A stretch of DNA of 64,000 nt, from positions 948,706-1,012,705 of the forward strand of contig JANPWX010000118.1 in NCBI GenBank assembly GCA_024734555.1, in the 5' to 3' direction. Source of the stretch: Trochalopteron elliotii (lineage: Eukaryota > Chordata > Aves > Passeriformes > Leiothrichidae). Shown piece after piece: positions 49,964 to 60,200 of this stretch. Positions within the stretch are counted from its first letter, which is position 1, and each line of letters starts with the position of its first letter. Under the pieces are notes generated by a model, which saw only the letters and a list, made by a program, of their open reading frames with translations, did no database searches and was not told where the DNA came from. Position numbers and translations under genes: made by a program.

Positions 49964-51375
49964 TGCCCAGCCCGAGGATGGAGGAGAGGTGGGTGACAGA
50001 AGCAGGATGGATGAGTTCAGCTTTCCACTGCCTTTGCGGCATCCAAGCAGACAAGTTTTGCCAGCTGTGGAGGATTAGAAAGCAGCCTCAGATCTGCACA
50101 CTGAATACACTTTTCCCACCCCTCTCCTTTCCCCTGCATCACCCCCTCCGTCCTCACGCCCTGCCTCGGGGATGCTGCGGTTGGAGGGTCGGCTCCTTCC
50201 TCTCTCTGGCTCATCCCTGGCCAAGGAATGAGGGCAGCCAGTGGAGCAGTGAGCTCTGCTTGTCTGGGTACCCGGCATTCCCATCTGACAGCCGGGCAGC
50301 TCCACTGCTTGATATTCCACTCAGGCACCGAGTACAGCAGCGGCAGCAGCACCGGGAAGGAGGGAGGGAGGGAGGGGAGCCACATAGCACGGGAAAAGCC
50401 AGGGCTAGGGATGACAGTAACTGTTCTGTTCTTTTCTTTTCTTTTTTTTTTCTTTTTTTTTTTAATCTCAGTTGGTTTTGGTTGCTCTTTTTGCTCAAAA
50501 AAGGCGTTTTTTTAAAAAATATATTAAACAGATACATTTTACTAAGATGTCTCTTGGCTAGAGCCACTGACAAGAAATGACACTCCCCAAATGAATAGGC
50601 TTAAAAAAACCTGTCCCAAACAAACCAAATAAATAAATACATAAATAAAACATTTTCCTTTTCTTTCTTTTGCATTAGGTTTTTTTTTTTTTGTTGCTGT
50701 TGGTTTTTTGTTTTGTAGGGAATTGTGGCCCAGAGGTCTCTGTGATGGTGGTGTCCCTGGAGCAGGTGCCAGGTCCTTCCCAGGCAAGGGGTGAGACAGT
50801 GCCTCAGCACTGCAGCAGACACGAGGTGCTCGTGGAGGGGCCCCAGGGGAGACCTGCCAGGTCTCCAGGGCCTGTGCTGTGGACCCCCACCAGCACCGTG
50901 TGCGAGGGTATGGCTGCAGGATGGATCATGGGGGATGCAAAGGCAAAGGTGCCAGTAGAAACCTCTTAAAAAGACTACAAAAGCTGGGGTGGCAAGGAGG
51001 CTGCCACTGGGGGATCCTTACTGTGGGTTAAGCACCTGCTCTGGTGGGACCAGCAGCTGCCTGTGGCCACGCCACACCCCCCTGGGCCATTGGCACACCT
51101 CCACAGCAACCTCTGTGGTGGCCACAGTGGCATTGTCCCCACACCCAGAGCCAGTCTGCACTGCATGAGCCATCCCTCCTCCTTAGTCCCACTGGCATCC
51201 TCCATCCACTGGAGCCCTGTGTCTCTTTGGCCAGTTGCTGGGTGTACCATGGAAGCACGCAGTTGGCACTAAGGTAAGGCCTTGATTTAGATTTTTAGGG
51301 TGGTTATTTCTCTCTCCTCCCCAGGAAGTCTCTCCTCCCAGCCCCCTGGTGCTGAGGTCTGAGCGTTCCCGGCCG

Positions 51376-52492
51376 TTAGCTGCACAGCTTGCCCGTCTCC
51401 TGCTCCAGAGTGTTGGGCAGCTTGGAGTTGAAGGCTCTCAGGGAGGACTGGATCCTCGCCACCTCGTTGTTGGCCAGCTTGAGCCGGTGCCGCAGCAAGC
51501 AAGTGAAGAGGTCGAGGCGGATTTTGCCAGGGGGTGAGAGCCTGTTCACCCTGTCCCTGATCTCCAGCAGCTGCAGCATGGCTGAGTCCTGGGAGCCCTG
51601 GGTGTAGGGGTAGTCCAGCTGGAGGATCAGGTCACGGATAGCGTCCGGCTCGAAGGGCAGGCTGTAGCCAAAGACTTGCAAGCTGTTGATTTTCATGTAC
51701 CCCAGGTTCTTGGAGGGATCTGACATCTCCAGGGGTTCGTAGTAGATTGTCTCATTGGAGCTGTCGTCCAGAGACTTGATGCGGCTCCGCAAGTAGACGT
51801 GGACCGTTTCAAAGAAGGTCTTCCACTTGTTGCCCAAGGTGATTGTCCAGTTTTGGCACTGGGCAGAGGCATCTACGGTAGTCCTTTCCCAGTCTGGGAA
51901 GCTGCCCTCATTGACAGGCATGAACCAGCTCTCCGAGTGGCTTCCCCCGAAGGGGTTGACATAGATGGCCATGACGGGCTCCAGGGTGCTGTTCTTGGTG
52001 AGGCAGATCTGCAGAGAGAGGGCCAACATGACGTGAACCAGCCCAGGCTTGTATTTGTTGCTCTTCAGGGTCAGGAGCATGCGCTTCCTCCAGGAGGGGT
52101 CGAACCAGCTCCCCAGGCGCATGTCGTTGCTGATGAAGATGGAGTGCACCTCGATGCGGCTGTCCCGTTTCTGCAGGAGGTACTTGAGCTCCAAGTCCTG
52201 CAGGTCGGTCTCCAGCCCCAGGTAGTGCTCCAGCGAGTCGGCCACCTCGGGCCGGCAGAAGCCCTGGGTGAGCACGTAGCCGTGGTGGCAGGTCCCGCAG
52301 CGGGTGCTGTTGTCCTGGTCACAGCTGGCGCAGGCTGGCCCCTCGCCCAAGGCACACGGTATGGACCCCTGGCAGGAGGGCTGCTCGGAGGGACAGGTAC
52401 AGCTGTGGCTTTCTTCCAGGAAGGTCCCAGGCACGGTGGTCTCGCTGCAGTACAGGAGCGACTGTGCACGGCTCCACCAGAAAGGGAGGGAC
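51376..52492 (-). CDS. BRINP2: BRINP2 terminal coding exon: residues 418-788 and stop
   Basis: A single 1,117-base exon after acceptor TCTGCACCAG, ending in TAA at 51378-51376. It encodes the Cys-rich EGF-like stretch (Cys432 to Cys496), a run almost identical to mammalian BRINP2 from [15 protein letters not shown] onward, sequons NSTR, NSTL, NWTI and NETI, and the C-terminus ETGKLCS. A long last coding exon carrying the C-terminal half is characteristic of BRINP genes. Confidence 0.97.
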
Positions 52493-55400
52493 CTGGTGCA
52501 GAGGAAGCACAGAAAGAGAGGCTTAGATGGCACCTTTTGGGATGCGACTGACTTTCCCTAAGGATGGAAGAGCTGCCCACTTTGCATTTGTTTTCTGCTC
52601 TGCTGGTGGTGCCCCCGTGAACCAAGCCCCATTTTTCACCTTCAGGTTTGTACCTGATCTCTCAGGGCCACATTCCAAGCTGGTACAGCCACTCCTGCTG
52701 CCTGCTCACCCCCTCCTAGGTGGGAGCTTGTCCAGTTGCAGCCACAGGGAGGTAGCCCTGGCCCTGAGCCACCCTTGGGGCACGGGGCAGTGTCCCCAGC
52801 AAGGGAAGCCATGGCACCCTACCTCTCCTTTGGCAGCTTGAAGCGAGGCTGGCGGGGGCAGCGTTTGCTGAGGTTGAAGAGCCGCCGGATGAGCCGGTAG
52901 GTTTTCCTGGAGAGCAGCTTCAGGCTGGTGCCCAGCTGTTGGTAGCGATGCTGGACATCCAGATCCATGGCCCAGAAGTGGGAGATGGCTGTCCTGTTCA
53001 GGAAACGGTCCGTGGGCAGCCTTTTCACCAGTGCCTGAAACTCCTCTGTGGGGAGAAGGAGATGGTGTCAGCAGACCCCAGAGAGCAGGCGGTGAAAGTG
53101 GAGCTGAAAGCAACCTCCCTCCACCCAACCTCTGAGGTCTTCATGGTGAAAAGACCACCCTGGAGACCCAGCACCCGGCCTGGGCTGCTCGCAAGGGCTT
53201 GCTGGGGTCTCCCCAGCCTCACCTGACTCCTCGAACTGGCTGTGATGGCTCTCCCAGGCTCGCCCCAGCTGGGCCAGGCTGCTCTCCAGCGCCTGGATGT
53301 CGGCCTCGGGGCAGTTGCAGCGGGGAAAGGCGGGCTGGCACTGGCAGCGGCAGTCGCTCCGGCGGCACAGCAGCTCCCCGGCAGAGCCGCAGGCGATGTA
53401 GCTGAGAGCGGCCGCCACGAACCTCTCCCGCAGGTAGGAGGGGAGCACCGTCTGCAGCCCTGCCAGAGGGGGCAGCCCCAAGAGCATCAGGGCACGCACG
53501 GAGCCCCTCAAACATCCCCTGGGTGAGGAGGGCACGAGCCTCCCCCATCCCCGGGCTCCCACCCTCGCACGATTATCATATCAATTTGCTGTGGAGCCGC
53601 TTGTCTGGGCTCTGCATCGATCTTGGCTCCTCTTGGCAGACAAGCAACAACCTCATCCTGCCCAGCTTTCATTATTTTCATCCCCTCTCCTCCCCAGCCC
53701 TGAAATTAGAAGCAGCATCTCATGCCAGCATCCTCCCCTGCACCCCCCTGTGCACCCACAAGCATCCCATGGTAGCACTTGTCCGCCCCCACATCCTCAC
53801 CAGCCCAGTCCTACCTTGGAGCTGCACTTTGTTCTCAGGGCTCTGCACCAGGACAGAGCTCACTGAGTCCAGGTTGTCATAGTTGCTGCAGCCAAGTGGC
53901 CCTGTCCGTGTTTCTGTCACCTAAGGCAGGGACACGCAGGTGGTCAGGGATACAGGAGGGGACACAGGGTGTACTATCCTGCTGAAAGCGCTGCAGGTAA
54001 TCCCTGACCCTGCTGGCCAAGCCCAACTCCTCATAGCAGGGCGATGGTCGGAAAGGAGAACTAATTATCTCCTAATTAGCTAGTTGACAGGCGACAGCCC
54101 TGCCTGCAGCCCGCTGAAAAATGTGCCTTTATTAGCGTGCCCAATTTCCCATAAATAATGGGAACGTGTTAACTTTCCCTGCTCCCTCCTCTCTGGGCGA
54201 TGCCGTTCCAGGTCTGGCCAGCTGCGAGGGGTCGCCGGTGAGGCCCGGGTCTGCCGCGTCCCGGCGCTGGCCCCTCCCTCCCTGGCCCGCTCGCCTACCT
54301 TGATGGCGGCCGTGGCGATCTGGATGTGGTGCAGCCGGCGCAGGGTGCTCTCCCGGTCGATGAAGTAGGAGGCTGCCAGCTGGTGCAGGGTCTCCAGCGA
54401 GACCCCCGAGCTGTTCCCAGCGCCCCCCGCAGGCTCTGCCCTCCGGCTCAGCTTGCGCTTGTCCACAAAAATGGTCAGGGATTCCTCTCCTGGGGGACAC
54501 ACGCAATACTTTTGGAAGGCTGCTGGGCTCCCCCCACTCCCTTTCTTAGCCGTATTTCTCCTGCAGTGCTTCTTTCCCCCCCTCTCCCTCCTTTGCACAG
54601 TCGTTGTGCCAGGGGGGTGAGCAGCACTGAGCAGCCCCAGTACTCACCTCCCAGCGTGGCAGCCAGCAGGAAGTGTGTCCCATACTTTTTGATGAGGCTG
54701 TCGGTGATCTGCTGGGGGCTGGGCCGACGCCCCAGCAGCCGGATGTTGCGGATGAATTCGGGGGCCAGGGGAAGTGGAAGGCTGAAGAAATCTTTCCTCT
54801 CCAAGGCCAAATTATTCACCTTCCAGCGAGCAAACTCTCTGTGGGAGGAGAGCAGCAGTGGGGAGAGGGTGTGAAGTGAGTTGGGCCATGGCACGTGCAT
54901 GCTCTCCTTCCTTCTCTCCCCAATTTCCAGCTCAGGACAGGTGGAAAACTCTGGTTAGAATCATCCCGACCTCCCCATCAGAAGTGAAGGACCTGCTGCA
55001 CGCACTTGCCAGCTATGGATCCAGCCAGGACAAAAGCACCATCCCTCCCTAAGCCATTGATGGTGATAAAGAGCTACAAGCAGTGGACATGCCCGATATT
55101 GATTAATCCAGCACCTCCGGAAGGCATTAATCACAGCCCAGGGCAGGGCTAGACCCTTTTCTAGCCCACTGGGCTGCTTGGATCTCATCCCTCCTCCAGC
55201 CCTATGCCTACAGATCCGAGTGAAAATCCAGGGGGGTGTCACGGTTTTAAATATCAGGAGCATTTTGTGGGAAGTTGGAGGTGTTGGAATGTGGTGGGGC
55301 TGGTGGTGGGTCCCCTCAGAGCCCCCACATGCTGTGAATGTGCCCCCCCGCCTCGCCCAGCCCTAGGGAACAGCTGCCACTGCCTGTCACCAGCCTGTCA

Positions 55401-57138
55401 CTGCCTCCAAAACCCCATGGCCTCCTAAACAACCGGCAGCAAATTCCAGCCTAATCTTTGGCATTTTGCTCTAATTAAAACCAGGCGGTGCCTTTCAGAC
55501 AGTTTTACCAGGGCTGGATGGGAAAAGAGGGAGAGGGAGGAGGAGGGAAGGGTGGATGGGTGCAAAGCAGCAGCTGCTGGGCTTGGCAGATGACAGGTTG
55601 CCTCCCACCATGACTTTTGGGCTCAGAAGACAGGACGCAGGGGCCAGCAGCAGAGCTGAGGATGAGGCAGGGGGGATGCTGCCTCTCCCTTTGCACACTC
55701 ACTCCCTCGGGGCTGGGGTGCCAATTTCCCCCCTTCCATCCCAGAGGCAAAGCAAGCCCCGAATTCTGGTAGCAGGTTCTCTGCCCCCGGGGAGGTGTGA
55801 GCCAGCTGCTGTCCCTCTGGCTGCTCCTTCCTGTCCCAGCACCGTCACCAGCAGCATCCCTGGAGGATGCAGGTCCCTTGGCATGGCAGCGTCAGCACAG
55901 GAAAGAGGAGAGGAGCTCCCTGGGGGAGCCGGGCTGTATAACAAGGCTGCAATCCCGGCACCCACGTCAGCATTCCCAAGAGGCCCTGAGCTTTGCTCTG
56001 CTGCTGGAAACCCTCAGGGCTCAGCACCAGTGGGGAGAGGAAAGGAAAAGGGCTCATTAGCCAGAGGTGACAGCCCCACTTAGGAGGCTGTGGAGTGGAG
56101 CAGGTTTCCCACAGAGGCTGTTGCAGGGTGGCCCTTTGCTGTGGTGAGTGAACCCCACTGCTGCCAAACCTGGTTTTCTGCTGGCAAGAAACCCCCTCCA
56201 GCCTCGGTCTCCATGGATATGGCATCCCACTGCAGCAGTCCATGGGCTGCTGGCACTGGGAACATGCCAGGGGGTCAGTCAGGGTGGCTTTTCTCGAGCC
56301 CCAGAAGCACCCCAGCCCCAGAGGACTGCCAGTCTAGGCAGGTTCAGTAATTTGGCACAGAGACATCTTTGTGCATGGAAAAAGAACAAAAGAGCATCTT
56401 TGTCCAAAGGGCCTGGGAGGTGGACACCACATGCAGGTTGCCCCTTCTGCTGTCTCCAGTTTCCACCTCAGGGCAAGAGATCGGTAGGTGGAGGATGTCC
56501 AAAGGGACTGGAGAACACATGAGACCCATCCAGCCCAGTGGGCTCTGTGCCTCCTACCATAAGGGCTGATTCCATCTCAACCTGTGCACCAAATCCCTCC
56601 CAGCTTAGGGCAAATCCTGCCTGCAGCCCAGCCTGGCCTCACCACAAGCATCCTGGGGGGCTGCTGTTATATTCCCTGGAAAAGCAGCATCTCACATCCA
56701 CCCACCCGCTGTCTGTCCCAATGGACAGACAGCCTCCTCCCGCACGTGGGGGTCTGCTCATGTGGATTAGAGAGGCTCTGCCTCCACTTTGCCGCGCCCC
56801 CACAGCCCAGCCCCCCACCCCACAGCCCCCTCTCACCTGTAGATCCTGTACCTGGTGGTGAACCCCTGCCGGTAGCGCTCCATGAAGTCCACGTACTCCT
56901 GCGCTCGGTAGAAGGGTCCCCGGTCGGTGAGGAGCCAGTCGAGGGGCGGCCGGACGGAGGGAGAGGAGGATGAGGAGGAAGAGGAGGGGGTGGCGGGGGC
57001 TGCATGGCCCTGGGGCACGGCACTGCCCGCCCCGCCCGCCACTCCCCAGCGGCAGCAGGCGCTCAGGGCCAGCAGGGCCAGCGGCCACGGGAGCATCGGC
57101 GGCGGCCCGTCAGCACGTGGGAGGTCCTGCCACCCCAT
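51376..57138 (-). CDS. BRINP2: BRINP2, secreted MACPF-like neural protein; complete 7-coding-exon gene
   Basis: Join of 57138-56837, 54838-54648, 54489-54299, 53920-53815, 53459-53223, 53045-52823 and 52492-51376 gives 2,367 bases, 788 residues and a TAA stop, with every junction GT-AG and in phase. The protein matches vertebrate BRINP2 (about 783 residues in human) along its length, including MGWQ at the start and GKLCS at the end; motifs such as [10 protein letters not shown] and the wording around [18 protein letters not shown] favour BRINP2 over BRINP1. Order: hydrophobic signal segment (about 15-36), Ser run (52-59), conserved [10 protein letters not shown] (67-76), MACPF-like domain (about 75-265, signature KYGTHF at 152-157), Cys cluster (287-313), helical linker, Cys-rich EGF-like stretch (432-496) and a long conserved C-terminal region. 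N-glycosylation sequons at 190, 359 and 478 fit a secretory protein. Known for the family: expressed in neurons, induced by BMP/retinoic acid, slows cell-cycle progression; not a proven pore former. Confidence 0.97.
52823..53045 (-). CDS. BRINP2: BRINP2 coding exon 6: residues 344-416 plus split Arg417
   Basis: Acceptor TCCCCACAG ends at 53046 and donor GTAGGG starts at 52822. It encodes [16 protein letters not shown] through [18 protein letters not shown], a basic, mostly helical linker between the MACPF-like half and the C-terminal half. There is a sequon at Asn359 (NRT). The final codon AG|G is completed by the next exon. Confidence 0.95.
53223..53459 (-). CDS. BRINP2: BRINP2 coding exon 5: residues 265-342 plus split Glu343
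   Basis: Acceptor CCTCTGGCAG ends at 53460 and donor GTGAGG starts at 53222. It encodes [13 protein letters not shown] and a cysteine cluster (Cys287, 295, 300, 302, 304, 311, 313), the family's first Cys-rich patch after the MACPF-like domain. It is the least conserved exon compared with human; for example [11 protein letters not shown] differs at several non-Cys positions while the cysteines are kept. It is also GC-rich. Confidence 0.94.
53815..53920 (-). CDS. BRINP2: BRINP2 coding exon 4: residues 229-263 plus split Gly264
   Basis: A short 106-base exon that starts in phase 0 with [11 protein letters not shown] and ends KVQLQ before a split glycine. Acceptor CTGCCTTAG ends at 53921 and donor GTAGGA starts at 53814. 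The encoded sequence is nearly identical across BRINP2 orthologues, which anchors the exon despite its size. Confidence 0.95.
53921..54298 (-). promoter_or_regulatory. Intron between coding exons 3 and 4, with paired TAATTA sites
   Basis: A 378-base intron. At 54062-54067 and 54073-54078 there are two TAATTA homeodomain cores one helical turn apart, followed by an AT-rich run to about 54180 (ATTAGC, ATAAATAATG, GTTAAC). This AT-rich block stands out sharply from the GC-rich exons on both sides and is a candidate intronic enhancer. No conservation test could be run. Confidence 0.35.
54299..54489 (-). CDS. BRINP2: BRINP2 coding exon 3: residues 166-228
   Basis: Acceptor TCCCCCAG ends at 54490 and donor GTAGGC starts at 54298. 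It encodes [16 protein letters not shown] to IQIATAAIK. The segment [13 protein letters not shown] is a low-complexity loop with a glycosylation sequon at Asn190, and the human counterpart differs in length here. The exon ends on a codon boundary. Confidence 0.95.
54648..54838 (-). CDS. BRINP2: BRINP2 coding exon 2: residues 102-164 plus split Gly165
   Basis: Acceptor CTCCCACAG precedes 54838 and donor GTGAGT starts at 54647. It encodes the stretch from EFARWKVNN through the MACPF signature KYGTHFLL to ATLGG. Its 191 bases take one base from the previous codon and leave one base over, and both fit the neighbouring exons. Confidence 0.95.
54839..56836 (-). other. BRINP2 intron between coding exons 1 and 2
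   Basis: The largest intron inside the coding part, about 2.0 kb, bounded by GTGAGA and CCCACAG. It contains no recognisable repeat. ORFs in it are short and unlike known proteins. The section near 55430-55500 is AT-richer than its surroundings, but I see no specific motif. Confidence 0.85.
56837..57138 (-). CDS. BRINP2: BRINP2 coding exon 1 (probably gene exon 2): start codon to residue 101
   Basis: Encodes residues 1-101. The ATG at 57138-57136 has a strong context (A at -3, G at +4) and the resulting MGWQ start parallels the human MRWQ start, so I prefer it to the in-frame Met15. The exon holds the signal segment, an eight-serine run and the conserved block ending YRIYR. It ends ...CTACAG with donor GTGAGA at 56836; the last codon is split after two bases. 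Confidence 0.95.
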
Positions 57139-57166
57139 CCTGCTGCTGCCCGGCCGGATTCTTCAT
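57110..57166 (-). other. Overlapping upstream ORF across the BRINP2 start
   Basis: An ATG at 57166-57164 in the 5' UTR opens a frame of 18 codons that ends in TGA at 57112-57110, inside the BRINP2 coding region and in a different frame. It has A at -3, so it could be recognised by scanning ribosomes. The reading is direct; a repressive effect on BRINP2 translation is inference. Confidence 0.5.
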
Positions 57167-57204
57167 TCTCTCACCCCGCGGCGATCCTCCGGGACTGCCC
57201 CGTC
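57139..57204 (-). other. BRINP2: BRINP2 5' UTR part of first coding exon, with 3' splice site
   Basis: Upstream of the ATG on the minus strand, a pyrimidine-rich stretch ends TTGCCGTTGCAG at 57205, a good acceptor. This places the exon's 5' edge at 57204 with 66 untranslated bases. It implies a separate noncoding first exon further upstream, as in other vertebrate BRINP genes. A second AG (the end of GGGGCAG) lies nine bases further in and could be used instead. Confidence 0.6.
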
Positions 57205-60200
57205 CTGCAACGGCAAGAGGGGGAAGCCCGTGAGGACAGTGCCATGGATGTAAACCAGGAGCAACCCAAGCTTTGGAATGCTTGCTGGGATGCTGACAGA
57301 GGGAAAGCTGCGCTCCAGGGAGAGGCGCATGTCAGGTATGGACTGGTCACGCCACAGGAAATAAGAGTTTATGGGGTTGGGGGTGCTGGGTGCTGCTGAA
57401 GTGAAATGAAATCCTGGATGATGGCTGTTGGAGGAATTTCTGGCTTTTTCTTGATGTTCTTCTCTGCTGTACATCAGCCTGTCAAGCCGAGCTTGCTGCT
57501 GTGAGGTCCTTGTGTGGTGGGGATGGTGGGCTGCCTCTGCACCCTGCACTGTGGGGACGCACGTCACGAGCATGTGCAACTCATTTCAGGTGGGGCTAAA
57601 AACAATAATCATGGGGAACTGGGAAAATGAGCTGCTCCAAGTATGGACTGGATCATGTGTGGTTGATGTTAGACTTTTCTTCGTGTCCTGCTGGTGGCTG
57701 GCAGAATGGATGGATGGATGGATGGATGGATGGATGGATGGATGGATGGATGGATGGATGGATGGATGGATGGATGTCCACTCCGAGGTTGGCTAGGCTG
57801 ATGGAAGTAGTGTTTTGAGTGCAAAGTAAAGATGGAGCTTTTCTGGCAGTAGCAACCACAAGGCCAGAGCCTGAATTTGCCAGTGAAAGTGAGAGATGGG
57901 GAGCTGCAAGGTCTGGCCAAGGCCAGATGTGCTGTGAGGCAACAACAGCTGTTTGCCTCAAAACAAGGACCCCATTGCTGCAGTACTGCCAGGGAAGATG
58001 GTTTTTATTCCAGGAAGGCGGCTGGAGGCCAAATGCCCATCCCTGCTGAACGCACACCAACCCTGCGTTCTCCCAAACAGGGCTTTGCTGGATGAATCAT
58101 CATGCTTTAACATGTAATAATATGTTTTTTCAATTTTTTTTTCTCCCTCTCTTCTATTTTTAAACCCTTAAGGGTGCCCTTTGATTACACTTTCTCAGCT
58201 TCTTGCTCAGCCCTCGAGGCTGAGGCCCTGTGAATTTTAAACGAAAGCTGAGACTTTCACATCACCATGCTGGGGTGCCAGGGCAGTGGGGTGGGCAGGA
58301 GCAGCAGGCAGGGCTTATTCTGTTCCCCCACACTCTTTTTTCACGTGTCACCCTGGCTTCTCCCAGCCTGGCAGGCAGCCACATAACAGCCCAGTCACTG
58401 CCTCCTGCTCCTAGCACGTGGAGTCCCCCACGGCCACGATGTGACCAAATCCTGCCCCCAACCTGTCCCATGCTGGAGTGGGGGGCAGGCAATGCCAGGC
58501 TGGTTTCCTCACTCTGTGCCTCCGGTGTTGGAGGGGGCATCTGTCACCCTCAAAACTGGGCAGGACCTGATGCCAGAGGCTCACAGAGCTGCTTGTATAC
58601 TGCCACATGTGGGTGATGGCTGAGTAGCTGAGGCACTTTGGCTGCCCCCTAATCCTCCCTGCCTGCAACCAAAGCTGGGCCAAGGGGAAGCAGGCAGATG
58701 GGATGCAGAGTCCGCCTGAAGCAGACCTGCACTTTGCTCCCCTCCCCAGGAATATCTGCTGGTACAATTAAAAATTGATGTGGCCTGGGGACCAAAGAGA
58801 TCCTCAGAGCTCAAGATTAAACCCCCCCAGGTCCACGCTGCCTGCAGCCATCGGTCCTGCTGCTGTGCTGACCCAGGACCAGCTGCCATGTCCAGGAGAG
58901 AATAGTGGGACCCAGGGTCTGGCAGTAAACCTCATGGATGGTTAGATACTGACCATAGGCTAAACCCTCCGTGATTTGATCCCTTTCCCATACAGCAAGG
59001 AGGAAAGCAGCACTCTGGATCTCAGCTGAGAAGCCGAGGGAGGGTAAAGCATCCTTGAACAGCATCTTTCTAAACCCTGTCCGTGGAAACACACTGCTTG
59101 TAGCATTAAATATGGCTGTGACAGCAAAACACCTTGTTTAAATATCTGGTGCGCTGGGACTCTGCCTGTTGCCTCACAAACAGGCTTGGCACACCCTATC
59201 TCCTCATCCCCTGCCATCATCCATGGGTTTTAAGTTGCTCCTGACCCCCCTCCAGCTGAGGTGGGGCTGGGCAGGGGCTGCTCCCTGGCTGTGTCCCTCT
59301 CCTCCCTCCCTCCACACAGCCTGGGTCTTACAGGGGATGTTAAAGGGGATTTTAAGTGGTTAAAGGAGATGCTTTTCCACAAGTGCCATGGGACATTGGC
59401 CTCATCCATCACTGCTTCACACCACCACAGACTGGTAGGGACGGTTTTGCACCAGTCACTTCACCACCCTCCCTGAGGCTTTCCTGGTGAGAATCAGAAG
59501 GACACGGGAGTACCCTCCCTTTGATTCAAAGCACAGAGGGGTGGGACACACCAGGCAGAGCACTGTCTTTTCCATCACACTATCGCAGATGCTAAATGCT
59601 TCCCACCAGCACTAACCAGCCCCTTGACATTAACACGCTGGGAGGCATCTCCATGTGCCTTCACCAAGAGGGGCTTCCCATGCTGTCCTTTCCCTCCAAA
59701 TCCCCTCTCCTACCACAGCTACGGATAGACCCACTTTGGGCCACCTTCTCCCTTAGGATGTGGTCCCTAGATCAGCTACAAACCATTCCAGCCTGCTCTG
59801 ATGCCTTCCCTGGGGAGCTTGTTCAGAGATTCAAGGCTGAGCATGGGATGTTTCCCTGTGGCTACTTCATGTTTTACTACAGAGCAATAAAAATAGGATT
59901 TGGTATTTCCAGCACTTGGTGGGGGCACACTGGTGCAAAACCAGTGAAGATTCCCTCCTGGTATGAAGCAAAGTTTCCAGCCTTGCTAAGTGAGCTCTTA
60001 TTCACACGTCCCTCCTATTTACACCGTGTGTGCCGGCACCTCCGAGGGAGCTCCTGCTTGGGGACGGGTGCTGACGCACAGCAGCATCCTTGCCAACAGG
60101 AACTGGAAGTCCCAAGTCAGGCAGGAATGGGCAAGGAAGACCTGTGTGGGGGCTGTGCTGAGCTATGCAGCAGCTTATCCCCCACAGAGCAGCTTTCCTG

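Larger units (their letters stand above)
49512..51375 (-). other. 3' flank and probable 3' UTR of BRINP2
   Basis: Begins right after the stop codon. No coding exon is seen. It holds a GGGA purine run (about 50354-50376), a long T-rich tract on the plus strand (about 50430-50463, A-rich on the transcript), an AAAT-type run (about 50626-50649), and the GATA-motif cluster at 49846-49963. How much of this is transcribed depends on the poly(A) site used. Confidence 0.5.

Noticed and set aside
51799..52551. 250-codon plus-strand open frame
   Set aside because: It is antisense to the last BRINP2 coding exon; the minus-strand protein is conserved, so this frame is a shadow.
57669..58060. Open frames with IHPS or MDGW repeats
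   Set aside because: They are translations of the (ATGG)n microsatellite, not protein genes.
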